From Trinickia mobilis (GTDB lineage: Bacteria; Pseudomonadota; Gammaproteobacteria; Burkholderiales; Burkholderiaceae), in NCBI RefSeq assembly GCF_017315705.1, contig NZ_JAFLRF010000007.1:188178-252177 (forward strand): DNA of 64,000 nucleotides. The letters run 5' to 3'. The position numbers and the translations under genes were made by a program. The notes beneath the pieces are model-generated. The model saw nothing but the letters and a program-made list of their open reading frames with translations, did no database searches and was not told the DNA's origin. The stretch's first letter is position 1; every line of letters starts with the position of its first letter. This document shows positions 41,937 through 51,292 of the stretch, piece after piece.

Positions 41937-42896
41937 TCAATCCGCCTCGAATGCAGCGCGCAGCGCGGCCGCCGCTTCGGCATGCGCGCACGCCACCTCC
42001 GGCACGAAGCCGCCCATCTTGAAGAACTCGTGAATCATGCCCGCGTAGCGCTTGAGCGTCACGACGTTGCCCTCTCCCGCCAGTTTTTCGGCGTACGCCG
42101 CGCCTTCGTCGGAAAGCGGATCGTATTCGGCCGTCGCGATCCACGCAGGCGCCACGCCGCGAAACGACGGCGCATTGCGCGTGCCGTCGAGCGGCGCGAA
42201 GCGCCAGTCGTCGCGATCGGACGCATCGCGCAGATACTGCCCGAAAAACCACTGGATCGTCTCGCCGGACAATAAAAAACCGTCGCCGAGGCGCAAATGT
42301 GAATCTGTCGCCTGATGCCCGGTCGTGCCGGGATAGATCAGGAGCTGCAACGCGAGCTCGAGTCCGGCGTCGCGGGCGAGCACCGCGCAGACCGTCGCCA
42401 GCGTGCCGCCCGCGCTGTCGCCGCCGACGGCGAGCCGCGTGGCGTCCACGCCGTACGTCGCCGCGTTTTCGGCGAGCCAGGCGAGCGCGTCGAACGCATC
42501 GTCGACGGCGGTCGGAAACTTGTGCTCGGGCGCGAGGCGATAGTCGACCGACAACACGCCGCAGCGCGCATCGCGCGCGAACATGCGGCACAGCGCGTCG
42601 TGCGTGTTGACGCTGCCGACCGTGAAGCCGCCGCCGTGGAAGTAGACGAGCGCGGGCGCGGGTTCCGCCCAGCTCGGCTCGGTTGGCTGATAAAGACGCG
42701 CGCGGATGTGCGCGCCGTCGCGCGTCGGCACGTCGAGATCCTCGACGGAGAACATCCGCGCCGCAGCGATCTCGAGAATCGGCGCGCTCTTTTCATACGA
42801 GGCGCGGGCGGCCTGCGGTGCCAGGTCGTGATACGCGGGACGCTTGGCGCGAGCAATCATGTCGAGCACCTGCTCGACTTTGGGGTTAAGCGGCAT
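41937..42896 (-). CDS. Alpha/beta hydrolase of the hormone-sensitive lipase family
   Basis: 319 residues. The oxyanion-hole motif HGGG is at 87-90, the nucleophile Ser161 is in GDSAGG, the Asp is in TAEYDPLSDEG and the His is in MIHEFFKMGG. These define the HSL (family IV) esterases, which cleave short- to medium-chain esters. There is no signal peptide, so it is cytoplasmic. ATG 42896 gives the common start MPLNPKVEQVLD; a GTG-type extension of 13 codons is possible. It follows the SDR gene by 117 bp. Confidence 0.9.
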   Translation of the reverse strand: MPLNPKVEQVLDMIARAKRPAYHDLAPQAARASYEKSAPILEIAAARMFSVEDLDVPTRDGAHIRARLYQPTEPSWAEPAPALVYFHGGGFTVGSVNTHDALCRMFARDARCGVLSVDYRLAPEHKFPTAVDDAFDALAWLAENAATYGVDATRLAVGGDSAGGTLATVCAVLARDAGLELALQLLIYPGTTGHQATDSHLRLGDGFLLSGETIQWFFGQYLRDASDRDDWRFAPLDGTRNAPSFRGVAPAWIATAEYDPLSDEGAAYAEKLAGEGNVVTLKRYAGMIHEFFKMGGFVPEVACAHAEAAAALRAAFEAD

Positions 42897-43013
42897 CGTG
42901 AAATACGGCGTTGCGGGACGCCGTGCGCCGCCCATGGGTGAAAGCAGCGGGAAATCGAGCGCCGGATGACGCCACGATCAAAAGTCGGCGCGTTGCCGGC
43001 AAGCGCCGCTCCG

Positions 43014-43883
43014 TCACGCGCCGCCCTTCACTTCCGGCTTCAGCGAATACGGGTCGGTTGGCGCGCGAAGCTGCTCGATGTCCTCATGGCGCAGCCGCAC
43101 GCTCTCCATGATGCTCGGGTGCGTGACGATGTAGAAGCGGCGCTCGCGAATCGCGTCGAACGTCAACTCGGCAACCTCCTCGGCCGAGAGCTTGCCGGCG
43201 CGCACCGCCTTATGAAGCTGCCTGCCGGCGAGGACCTGCGACGGCGTCGCCGGCGCATCGTTGCGCAGCCCGGCCGGACGCGCGCGCTCCGCATCGGCGA
43301 TGCCGGTCGGCACGAAGGCCGGACACAGCAGCGAACATCCCACCAGGCCGCCCGCATTGCGCAAATCGTGAAAGAGGGTCTCGGTCAACGCGACGACGGC
43401 GTGCTTCGACGCGTTGTAGATGCCCATCGACGGCGGCGACAGCAAGCCCGCCACCGACGCCGTGTTGACGATATGCGCCGGCTCGTTCTGCCGCAGCATG
43501 ATCGGCGCAAAGACGCGCACGCCGTGCGCGACGCCCATCACGTTGACGCCGAACACCCAAGCCCAGTCGTTCGCGCTGCTCTCCCACAGGAAGCCGCCGG
43601 CGCCGACGCCCGCGTTGTTGAAGAGCAGATGCGCCTGGCCGAAGGCGTCGAGCGTGCGGCGCGCGAGCGCTTCGACGGCGCCGCCGTTCGAGACGTCGGT
43701 CGGCACGCCGATCGCTTCGGCGCCCTGCGCGCCGAGGGCATCGACGACCTCGGCGAGCGCCTTTGCGTCGACATCCGCCAGCACGAGCTTCATGCCGAGC
43801 GCAGCGCCCTTCGCCGCGAAGGCACGGCCGAATCCGCTCGCCGCGCCGGTAATGACCGCGACCTTGCCTGCGAAGTGCTCCAT
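43014..43883 (-). CDS. Short-chain dehydrogenase/reductase
   Basis: 289 residues. Cofactor motif TGAASGFG at 12-19, an Asp at the end of strand two (LADVD) favouring NAD, NNAG at 89-92, Ser143, and Tyr156/Lys160 in YNASK. Substrate unknown. ATG 43883 follows AGGAGACAAA, a strong ribosome-binding site. It lies 34 bp after the MDR oxidoreductase and upstream of the esterase, consistent with a catabolic operon for an ester- or ketone-containing compound. Confidence 0.88.
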   Translation of the reverse strand: MEHFAGKVAVITGAASGFGRAFAAKGAALGMKLVLADVDAKALAEVVDALGAQGAEAIGVPTDVSNGGAVEALARRTLDAFGQAHLLFNNAGVGAGGFLWESSANDWAWVFGVNVMGVAHGVRVFAPIMLRQNEPAHIVNTASVAGLLSPPSMGIYNASKHAVVALTETLFHDLRNAGGLVGCSLLCPAFVPTGIADAERARPAGLRNDAPATPSQVLAGRQLHKAVRAGKLSAEEVAELTFDAIRERRFYIVTHPSIMESVRLRHEDIEQLRAPTDPYSLKPEVKGGA

Positions 43884-43917
43884 TTTGTCTCCTAGCATCG
43901 GACTCCTGACGCTTTGA

Positions 43918-44925
43918 TCAAATCAGCTTGACGAGCTGCTTGCCCAAGTTCTTTCCCTTCAGAAGCCCGATGAACGCCTCCGGCGCGCTCTCGAGCCCTT
44001 GCGAGATCGTCTCTCGATACTGCAGCCTCTTCTGCGCGACGAGCCCGCCGAGTTCACGCAGCGCTTCGGGCCAGACGTCCAGGTGCTCGGTGACGATGAA
44101 GCCCTGCACCAGCAATCGCGAACGCAGGATGAGCGACGGCTGCATGATCGGCACCGGCTTTCCGTCGTAACCTGCGATCATGCCGCAGACCGCGACGCGG
44201 CCGAACGGATTCATGCGGGCAAGCGTCGCATCGAGCCCTTCGCCGCCGACGTTTTCGAAGCAGCCGTCGACTCCGTCGGGCGTTGCCGCGTTCAGGTCCT
44301 TGTACAGATTGCCGGCCTTGTAATCGACGCATGCGTCGAAGCCGAGCGTCTCGACCACGTAGCGGCACTTGTCGGGGCCGCCCGCGATCCCGACCGCGCG
44401 GCAGCCCGCCAGCTTCGCGAGTTGTCCCACGACGCTGCCGACCGCGCCGCTCGCCGCGCTCACGACGATCGTCTGCCCGGCGCGCGGCGCGATGATCTTG
44501 TTCAGGCCATACCAGGCCGTGACGCCCGGCATGCCGACCGCACCGAGGTAGGCCGGCAGCGGCACGTGCGTGTCGTCGACCTTGCGCAGGCCGGCGCCGT
44601 CCGACGTGCCGTACTCCTGCCAGCCAAGCGTCCCGACGACCCTGTCGCCGGCCGCGAACGCCGGATGGTTCGATTCGACGACGACGCCCACCGTGCCGCC
44701 GATCATCACTTCGTTGAGCGGCTGCGGCTCCGCATACGACTTCGCATCGCTCATGCGGCCGCGCATGTACGGGTCGAGCGACAGAAAGTGGTTGCGCACG
44801 CGGACCTGGCCGGGGCCGAGCGCGCCAAGCGGCGTTTCGACGAGCTTGAAGTTGTCGGGCGTCACCGCGCCGTGCGGGCGCGATACGAGCAGAATCTGGC
44901 GATTGGATTGGGTCATGGCAGTCAT
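43918..44925 (-). CDS. NADPH-dependent oxidoreductase of the CurA/MDR family
   Basis: 335 residues, zinc-free medium-chain reductase. N-terminal part with LDPYMRGRM and GGTVGVV, cofactor-binding VSAASGAVGSVVGQLAKLAGCRAVGIAGG, then ENVGGEGLDA and the C-terminal LLKGKNLGKQLVKL. Relatives include CurA of E. coli and prostaglandin or leukotriene reductases, which reduce alkenal and alkenone double bonds. The start is ATG 44925 or 44916. It lies 11 bp after the thioesterase gene. Confidence 0.9.
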   Translation of the reverse strand: MTAMTQSNRQILLVSRPHGAVTPDNFKLVETPLGALGPGQVRVRNHFLSLDPYMRGRMSDAKSYAEPQPLNEVMIGGTVGVVVESNHPAFAAGDRVVGTLGWQEYGTSDGAGLRKVDDTHVPLPAYLGAVGMPGVTAWYGLNKIIAPRAGQTIVVSAASGAVGSVVGQLAKLAGCRAVGIAGGPDKCRYVVETLGFDACVDYKAGNLYKDLNAATPDGVDGCFENVGGEGLDATLARMNPFGRVAVCGMIAGYDGKPVPIMQPSLILRSRLLVQGFIVTEHLDVWPEALRELGGLVAQKRLQYRETISQGLESAPEAFIGLLKGKNLGKQLVKLI

Positions 44926-44936
44926 CCAGTTTGGTG

Positions 44937-45443
44937 TCAGCCGTCGCTCGGACCGGGCTTGACGGGCGGCGCGCGGCGCCGGCGCTGCTCGACGACGTCG
45001 CGGCCCACGGCGAGCCGGCGCATGTACTTGAACGTGCCGAGCGCCTTGGCGACGAAATGGCCTTCGCTATCGCGGACTTCGCCCTCGCAATAGGCCATCG
45101 TGGTCGAACGGTGCAGCACGCGGCCGAACGCGCGCAACTCGCCGCGGCCCGGCTGCATGAAGTTCACTTTCATTTCCACGGTGACGACGCCGACGCCCTC
45201 GTCCGCGAGACTGCGCGCGGCGGTGGCGAGCGCGACGTCGGCGAGCGTCATCGTGATCCCGCCGTGCGCGACATCCCAAGCGTTCAGGTGTGTGTCGGCA
45301 AGCGGCAGCAGCAGCTCGCTCGCGCCATTTGCCGCGGACACGAGACGCACGCCGAGATGATCGACGAACGGACTCTCGATTGCGGGCGGTGCATGATGCG
45401 GGGGCGGCGCCTTGGGCTCGGCGGGATTTTGCGGATCGCTCAT
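44937..45443 (-). CDS. PaaI-type thioesterase
   Basis: 168 residues, hot-dog fold. The motif NAWDVAHGGITMTLADVALATAAR is the PaaI/YbgC-like active-site region (HGG-x-DVA), then VVTVEMKVNFMQPGRGELRAFGRVLHRSTTMAYCEGEV. It hydrolyses acyl-CoA thioesters, the exact acyl group unknown. The first 25 residues are Pro-rich. Spacing to its neighbours is 10 bp upstream (Dabb gene) and 11 bp downstream. Confidence 0.87.
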   Translation of the reverse strand: MSDPQNPAEPKAPPPHHAPPAIESPFVDHLGVRLVSAANGASELLLPLADTHLNAWDVAHGGITMTLADVALATAARSLADEGVGVVTVEMKVNFMQPGRGELRAFGRVLHRSTTMAYCEGEVRDSEGHFVAKALGTFKYMRRLAVGRDVVEQRRRRAPPVKPGPSDG

Positions 45444-45453
45444 CGCGGGTACG

Positions 45454-45765
45454 TCAGACCTCGAAGTCGACGCATTCGCGCGACTCGCGCACGGCGGCGA
45501 CGAACGTCTTCAATGCCATGTGAGCCGGGTGGACCTGATAGGCGTCGAGCGCGGCCTTGTCGGCGAAATCGGAATCGAGCACGACGTCGTAGGTCGATTC
45601 GAGGCCGGGCGTGGCGACGCCGGCTTCGAGACGCAGGATGCCCGGCACGATGCCGCGGCATGCTTCGAGCTTGGTTTTGAGCTTGTGCGCGTTCTCGGCG
45701 CGCGTGGCGCCCTCGGCGTGTTCTTTCAGCTTCCACATCACGATGTGTCGGATCACTCTGTTCAC
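45454..45765 (-). CDS. Dabb-family (stress-responsive alpha/beta barrel) protein
   Basis: 103 residues. IRHIVMWKLKEHAEG at the start, VPGILRLEAGVATPG in the middle and the C-terminal DAYQVHPAHMALKTFVAAVRESRECVDFEV mark a dimeric alpha+beta barrel of the Dabb family. Members occur in oxidative and aromatic catabolic operons, usually without known catalysis. It is the first gene of a six-gene minus-strand run ending at the GNAT gene. Confidence 0.85.
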   Translation of the reverse strand: MNRVIRHIVMWKLKEHAEGATRAENAHKLKTKLEACRGIVPGILRLEAGVATPGLESTYDVVLDSDFADKAALDAYQVHPAHMALKTFVAAVRESRECVDFEV

Positions 45766-45866
45766 CTTCTTTCGTACGATTTCAACGGCCGATACGGAAG
45801 CCCCGCTGATCAGGCGCTAAGGCCGGAATGATAACCGCATCCCCCAAGCGGCGAGCGAAGGCGCGT

Positions 45867-46820
45867 TCAGTCCATGCCCAGATGCGCCCGAATCGCCGGC
45901 ATCATCCGCTCGACGGCGGCCCGGCCCTCGGCGATGGCCGGCGCCGCGCGATGAAAATCGAAGATGCTCATCCCGCCCAGGCGCGGTTGAATCAGGATGT
46001 CGGCAGGCTCGCCCGCGAGGCGGCTGCGCGTGATGCGCACTTGCATGATGTCGATGCTCTGCGCCATCGAGCTCAGCATCGACGGCGCCCGCGCACTCGG
46101 CTCGGCCGATATCCCCGCGTCGCCGTCGGCGAAGTCCGGATTGGGCTGCAGCCACTTCGGCCACGGCTTGCCGTTGCGCCGCACGCTGCCGGGCGGCGGC
46201 GCGCCGGGATCATGCACTGGCAGCTCGGCCACGGAGCCGCCCAGATCGCGTCCGTTCAAGAGATCGTTGTTCAGGTCGATCGCGATGACGAAATCGGCGC
46301 GCATCGCGCGCGCGGCGGAAACCGGCACCGGATTGGACAAGCCGCCGTCCACGAGCCACGCGCCCTCGTGCCACACCGGCGTAAAGAGCCCCGGAATCGC
46401 GATCGACGCGCGCACGGCTTCCACGACGCTGCCATCCTGCAGCCAGATCTCGCGCCCGGTATCGAGCTCGGTCGCGACCGCCGCAAACGGCAGCTTCAGT
46501 TCGCCGATCTCGCATCCGTTGAATTGATTCGCGAAGATCTGGATCACCTTCTTGCCGCCGAGCAGCCCCCCCGAGATCTGCAGATCCAGAAGCCGCACGA
46601 CAGTCTGCCAGGTGAGGCGCGACACCCATTGCTCGAGCCAGTCGAGGTCGCCGTTCGCGTACACCGCGCCGACGAGCGCGCCGATCGACGTGCCGCACAC
46701 GACGTTCGGGCGGATGCCGGCTTCGAGAAGCGCGCGTATCGCGCCGATATGGGCCCAGCCTCGCGCGGCGCCGCCGCCCAAGACGAGTCCGATGCGGGGC
46801 TCGCGGGTCAGACGTTTCAT
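45867..46820 (-). CDS. Patatin-like phospholipase (RssA-like)
   Basis: 317 residues. Oxyanion-hole motif GGGAARGWAHIGA, nucleophile in GTSIGALVGAVYA (GxSxG) and the catalytic Asp in the DGGLS motif: the full patatin Ser/Asp dyad. The middle (ELDTGREIWLQDGSVVEAVRASIAIPGLFTPV) and end (PADILIQPRLGGMSIFDFHRA) match E. coli RssA as I recall it. It should release fatty acids from phospholipids. ATG 46820 is the family start; ATG 46871, 17 codons up, is possible. Confidence 0.88.
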   Translation of the reverse strand: MKRLTREPRIGLVLGGGAARGWAHIGAIRALLEAGIRPNVVCGTSIGALVGAVYANGDLDWLEQWVSRLTWQTVVRLLDLQISGGLLGGKKVIQIFANQFNGCEIGELKLPFAAVATELDTGREIWLQDGSVVEAVRASIAIPGLFTPVWHEGAWLVDGGLSNPVPVSAARAMRADFVIAIDLNNDLLNGRDLGGSVAELPVHDPGAPPPGSVRRNGKPWPKWLQPNPDFADGDAGISAEPSARAPSMLSSMAQSIDIMQVRITRSRLAGEPADILIQPRLGGMSIFDFHRAAPAIAEGRAAVERMMPAIRAHLGMD

Positions 46821-47206
46821 GCCGCGCCCCCCCGTCTGCTCATCAGCCCCAAGTCGGGAAAAGAAACGCATGGCAGGCTCAAACTCATCCTTGTATCCGT
46901 ATTGTGACGCTTCATGTCGACGCGTGCCGCCGCTCGTGACGGCGATGCGCTGCCTGCCGCACATACGACGTGCCTCGACGCGTGCGTGACGACGGCTCGC
47001 GGCTTTCAAACCGTCAGCCTCGCAAGGCCTGGGTATCGCCGACTGGCATGCGTTACCGAACTGCCCTACATTCGAGGCGAATTATGCCGACGGCCAGTCT
47101 ATCAATGCTGCGAAGCCGCCGCTTTGCGGATGCTTGCCGTCCTCACGCCGACCCTCACGATACGCTTGTCGCCGCAGTCTGCAGTCTGAATCGACCGGGA
47201 GACTCC

Positions 47207-49177
47207 ATGGCCACCTTCAGCAAGATGTGGAAGTTGATCGTCGGCGAACCACTCGATCCGCTCGATCCCCGCACACGCCATGCCATCGCCGTGACGCCGA
47301 TCCTCGCCTGGGTCGGGCTCGGCGCCGACGGTCTCTCGTCGTCGTGCTACGGCCCCGAGGAGGCGTTCCTCGCGCTCGGCCATCACACGCCGCTCGCGGT
47401 CTTTCTCGCGGTCGCCACGGCCGCGACCGTCTTCATCATCGCGCTCGGCTACAACCAGGTCATCGAGCTGTTCCCGACCGGAGGCGGCGGCTATCGCGTC
47501 GCCACGGCGTTGCTGGGCCCGCGCCCCGGGCTGGTGTCGGGCGCGGCGCTCCTCGTCGACTATGTGCTCACCGTGGCGACGTCCCTCGCGAGCGGCGTCG
47601 ACGCATTCTTCAGCCTTTTGCCGGTCAGCGCTCAGGAGTTCAAGCTCGCCACCGAATTGATCCTCATCGTGCTCATGACGGGGCTCAACTTCCGCGGCAT
47701 GAAGGAATCGATCCTCGTCTTGCTGCCGATCTTCATGGGCTTCGTGGTGCTGCATCTCGGGCTGATCGTCTATGGCGTGGCGGTCCACGGCAATCGTCTG
47801 GCGGGCGTCGTGCCGGGCGCGTTCAGCGAAGCGCACACGATGTCGCATGCGTTCGGGCCGGTCGTGGTCTTGGCGCTCCTGATGCGCGCGTTCTCGCTCG
47901 GCGGCGGGACGTACACCGGTCTCGAAGCCGTGTCGAACAACGTCAACATGCTCGCCGAGCCGCGCGTGCCGAACGGCAAGTGGACGATGTTCTACATGGC
48001 GACGTCGCTCGCGTTCACCGCGGGCGGCATCATCCTGCTTTACATGCTGTGGAATGCGCAGCCGGTCGAAGGCCAGACGCTCAATGCGGTCGTCTTCGGC
48101 AGCGTGATCGACCATATGGGGCTCGGTTCCTCGTTCGTGCGGCATGGGCTGCTCGCCGCGGTCCTCGCGTTCGAGGCGGGCTTGCTGCTCGTCGGTGCGC
48201 AGACGGGGTTCCTCGACGGGCCCGCGGTGCTGTCGAACATGGCATCGGATTCCTGGGTGCCGCGCCATTTCCGCGATCTGTCGACGCGGCTCGTGCGGCA
48301 GAACGGCATCGTCGTGATGGGCGTCGCGAGCCTCCTGATTCTCGGCTGGACTCACGGCAACGTCGATGTGCTCGTCGTGCTCTACAGCATCAACGTGTTC
48401 CTCACGTTCAGCCTGTCCCTCCTCGGCTTGTGCACTTATTGGTGGCAGCACCGCCGCGAGAGCCATCACTGGCTCACCCGCTTCGTGCTGTCGGCGCTCG
48501 GACTTTCGGTCACGGCCACGGTGCTCGTCATCACGCTGATCGAGAAATTCACGGCGGGCGGCTGGCTGACGGTGCTGGTCACGAGCGCGGTGATCGCGCT
48601 GTGCTTTCTCATCAAGCGCCATTACACGGATACGCGCGCGCAACTCGCGAAGGAAGACGCCCTCTTTGCCGGCGCCGCGCCCACGGTCGGCGAACCGCGC
48701 CCAGGCAAGCCGGACCCGTCGCTGCCCACTGCGATCTTGCTCGTCGGCAAGCATCGGGGCGCAAGCATGCACGCGCTCCTATGGGTGAACCGGCTCTTTC
48801 CGGGGCACTTCAAGAACGTGATCTTTCTTGCGGTCGGCGAAGTCGATGCGAAGGCCTACGAAGGCGCGGAGCATCTGGACCGCCTGCAAAGGACCATTTC
48901 GACCGCGCTCGAATACTACGTGGCGCACTGCCGCCGCAACGGCATGGCGTCGGATTATCGAATCGCGTTCGGCACGCATCCGATCGGCGAATTCATGAAG
49001 CTCGCCGAGACCACGATGGACGAGTTTCCGAACAGCGTCTGCTTCGCGAGCAAGCTGATCTTCAAGCGCGTCAACTTCCTCACTGCGTGGCTGCATAACC
49101 AAACGCCGGTCGAGATTCAGACGCGCCTGCATCTGCAGGGCAAGCAGATGGTGTTGTTGCCGATGAATGTCGGGTAA
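47207..49177 (+). CDS. APC-superfamily permease with a C-terminal soluble domain
   Basis: 656 residues. Roughly the first 500 hold about 12 transmembrane helices of the amino acid-polyamine-cation superfamily, with the early LGADGLSSSCYGPEEAFLALG and FPTGGGGYRVATALLGPRPGLVSGAALLVDY motifs. After helix 12 a cytoplasmic region of about 150 residues begins with a linker (TVGEPRPGKPDPS) and reads as a universal-stress-like fold (AILLVGKHRGASMHALLWVNRLFPG, VIFLAVGEVD). It probably imports an amino acid or potassium; substrate unknown. ATG 47207 follows GGGAGAC. Confidence 0.85.
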   Translation: MATFSKMWKLIVGEPLDPLDPRTRHAIAVTPILAWVGLGADGLSSSCYGPEEAFLALGHHTPLAVFLAVATAATVFIIALGYNQVIELFPTGGGGYRVATALLGPRPGLVSGAALLVDYVLTVATSLASGVDAFFSLLPVSAQEFKLATELILIVLMTGLNFRGMKESILVLLPIFMGFVVLHLGLIVYGVAVHGNRLAGVVPGAFSEAHTMSHAFGPVVVLALLMRAFSLGGGTYTGLEAVSNNVNMLAEPRVPNGKWTMFYMATSLAFTAGGIILLYMLWNAQPVEGQTLNAVVFGSVIDHMGLGSSFVRHGLLAAVLAFEAGLLLVGAQTGFLDGPAVLSNMASDSWVPRHFRDLSTRLVRQNGIVVMGVASLLILGWTHGNVDVLVVLYSINVFLTFSLSLLGLCTYWWQHRRESHHWLTRFVLSALGLSVTATVLVITLIEKFTAGGWLTVLVTSAVIALCFLIKRHYTDTRAQLAKEDALFAGAAPTVGEPRPGKPDPSLPTAILLVGKHRGASMHALLWVNRLFPGHFKNVIFLAVGEVDAKAYEGAEHLDRLQRTISTALEYYVAHCRRNGMASDYRIAFGTHPIGEFMKLAETTMDEFPNSVCFASKLIFKRVNFLTAWLHNQTPVEIQTRLHLQGKQMVLLPMNVG

Positions 49178-49197
49178 AGCGCCGCGAAGCCCGCCCC

Positions 49198-50376
49198 CTA
49201 CACGATCTCGAACAGCCCCGCCGCGCCCTGCCCGCCGCCGATGCACATCGTCACGACCACATGCTTCGCGCCGCGCCGGCGTCCTTCGATCAGCGCATGA
49301 CCGGTAAGCCGCGCGCCCGACACGCCGTACGGATGCCCGACCGCGATCGCACCGCCGTTCACGTTCAGGCGCTCGTTCGGAATCCCGAGCGTGTCGCGGC
49401 AGTAAAGCACCTGCACAGCAAAGGCTTCGTTGAGCTCCCACAAGTCGATGTCCTCGACTTTCAAGCCTGCCTGCTTCAGCAGCTTCGGCACCGCGAACAC
49501 CGGCCCGATGCCCATTTCGTCCGGCTCGCAGCCTGCCACGGCAAAGCCGCGGAACACGCCGAGCGGCTGCAAGCCCTCGCGTTCGGCGACCTTCGCGTTC
49601 ATCACGACGCATGCCGACGCGCCGTCAGAAAACTGGCTCGCGTTACCTGCGGTGATCACACCGCCCGGCAGCGCAGTGCGGATCTTCGAGACGCCTTCGA
49701 GCGTCGTACCGGCGCGGATGCCTTCGTCGGCGGCGAGCGTCACTTCCTTCGTATAGAGGCGCCCCGTCGCGTTGTCCGCGACGCCCGCCAGGACCGTCAT
49801 CGGCACGATCTCGTCGTCGAACTTGCCTGCCGCTTGCCCAGCAGCGGCGCGCTGTTGGGATTGCACGCCGTACTCGTCCTGCCGTTCCTTCGAGATGCCG
49901 TAGCGCTGCGCGACGTTCTCCGCCGTCTGCAACATCGACCAATAGATCTCGGGCTTGTTCTTCTGCAGCCAGCCTTCGGCGATCATGTGGCGGTTCATCT
50001 CGTTCTGGACGCACGAAATCGACTCGACGCCGCCCGCCACATACACGTCCCCTTCCCCCGCGATCACGCGCTGCGCGGCCAGCGCGATCGTCTGCAAGCC
50101 CGACGAGCAGAAGCGGTTGACCGTCATGCCCGGCACGCTGACCGGCAGCCCGGCGCGCAACGCGATCTGCCGTGCGATGTTGGCGCCCGTCGCGCCTTCG
50201 GGATTCGCACAGCCCATCACGACGTCCTCGACGCGCGCCGGATCGATCCCGGCGCGCGCGATCGCGGCCTGCGTGACATGGCCGCCCATCGTCGCGCCAT
50301 GTGTCATGTTGAAGGCACCGCGCCACGATTTTGCAAGACCGGTGCGTGCGGTCGATACGATTACGGCGTCTGTCAT
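49198..50376 (-). CDS. fadA: Acetyl-CoA C-acyltransferase (thiolase)
   Basis: 392 residues. The nucleophile Cys90 lies in [10 protein letters not shown], the His in [16 protein letters not shown] and the second Cys in CIGGGQG, the complete thiolase triad. It carries out the last step of beta-oxidation, releasing acetyl-CoA. ATG 50376 follows AGGAGAGACAG. Its transcript leader contains the 49-bp hairpin array at 50392-50529. It lies downstream of the nicotinamidase gene and in the same direction as the FadB-type and ligase genes. Confidence 0.93.
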   Translation of the reverse strand: MTDAVIVSTARTGLAKSWRGAFNMTHGATMGGHVTQAAIARAGIDPARVEDVVMGCANPEGATGANIARQIALRAGLPVSVPGMTVNRFCSSGLQTIALAAQRVIAGEGDVYVAGGVESISCVQNEMNRHMIAEGWLQKNKPEIYWSMLQTAENVAQRYGISKERQDEYGVQSQQRAAAGQAAGKFDDEIVPMTVLAGVADNATGRLYTKEVTLAADEGIRAGTTLEGVSKIRTALPGGVITAGNASQFSDGASACVVMNAKVAEREGLQPLGVFRGFAVAGCEPDEMGIGPVFAVPKLLKQAGLKVEDIDLWELNEAFAVQVLYCRDTLGIPNERLNVNGGAIAVGHPYGVSGARLTGHALIEGRRRGAKHVVVTMCIGGGQGAAGLFEIV

Positions 50377-50391
50377 CTGTCTCTCCTCTGT

Positions 50392-50529
50392 CGACCAGAG
50401 TTGGCGCTTTAGCGCTTACTCTGGTCCCATGCAAAGCGGTCGACCAGAGTTGGCGCTTTAGCGCTTACTCTGGTCCCATGCAAAGCGGTCGACCAGAGTT
50501 GGCGCTTTAGCGCCTACTCGGGTCCCATG
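50392..50529. repeat. Tandem array of 49-bp hairpin units (2.8 copies)
   Basis: Units at 50392-50440 and 50441-50489 are identical, and a third, partial unit at 50490-50529 has two changes. Each contains a perfect 9-bp inverted repeat (GACCAGAGT and ACTCTGGTC) enclosing a nested GCGCTTTAGCGC palindrome. It lies directly upstream of the thiolase start codon, within the spacer to the nicotinamidase gene, and would form two or three stacked hairpins in the leader RNA. Confidence 0.85.
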
Positions 50530-50586
50530 TCCCATGCACAACTGTCGAAAATTGATCTGTATCTGATTGAAGCCTGCGCGTGCCGC

Positions 50587-51213
50587 TCACGAGAGCACGT
50601 CGGCGGCGCTCACCCTTGCGATGCCTGCCGCGCGCATCTCTTGCCATGCCTTGTCGAGCGAGCCGTCGAGATCGATCGCGCGGCACGCGTCGTCGATCAC
50701 GGCGACTTCGAATCCGGCCAGACGCGCATCGAGCGCGGTCCACGCGACGCAGTAGTCGGTGGCAAGCCCGCAGCAAACGACGCGCGTCACGCCGAGATCG
50801 CGCAGATAGCCGGCAAGGCCGGTGCGCGTCGTGCCGTCGGCTTCGAGAAACGCCGAATAGCTGTCGATGTCGCGGTGATGGCCCTTGCGGATCACGAGAC
50901 GCGCGTGCGCAACGTCGAGGTCGCGATGCAGCGCGGCGCCCGGCGTGCCCTGCACGCAATGAACGGGCCACAGCACTTGCTGCCCGTACGGCAGCGCGAT
51001 CGTCTCGAACGGCTGATGCGGCGGGTGATGCACGGCGAACGAGATATGCTCGGCCGGGTGCCAATCCTGCGTCAGCACCACGTGTTCGAAGCCCTTCGCC
51101 AGCCGGTTGATGACCGGCACGACCTGCTCGCCATCGGCGACGGCCAAGGCGCCGCCCGGCATGAAATCGTTCTGCACGTCGACCACGAGCAGCACCTCGT
51201 CTGCGCTTTTCAT
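50587..51213 (-). CDS. pncA: Nicotinamidase / pyrazinamidase
   Basis: 208 residues, isochorismatase-like fold. Catalytic Asp in VDVQNDF (Asp12), Lys in IRKGHH and Cys in CCGLATDYCVAWTALDA. Metal ligands are in DWHPAEHISF (D-x-H-x3-H). It deamidates nicotinamide to nicotinate for NAD recycling. Its place between two beta-oxidation genes is unexpected. Its ATG follows AGGTGACACG. It lies 79 bp after the FadB-type gene. Confidence 0.93.
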   Translation of the reverse strand: MKSADEVLLVVDVQNDFMPGGALAVADGEQVVPVINRLAKGFEHVVLTQDWHPAEHISFAVHHPPHQPFETIALPYGQQVLWPVHCVQGTPGAALHRDLDVAHARLVIRKGHHRDIDSYSAFLEADGTTRTGLAGYLRDLGVTRVVCCGLATDYCVAWTALDARLAGFEVAVIDDACRAIDLDGSLDKAWQEMRAAGIARVSAADVLS

Positions 51214-51292
51214 CGTGTCACCTCGCTAAACATTGCCGATCGGGTTGTGCGTCGAATCCCGCATCGGGTCGCGCCGGCCACCGAGCGGCCGT

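Noticed and set aside
50392-50529. CRISPR-like array
   Set aside because: The units are contiguous 49-bp tandem copies without distinct spacers, and no cas genes are near.
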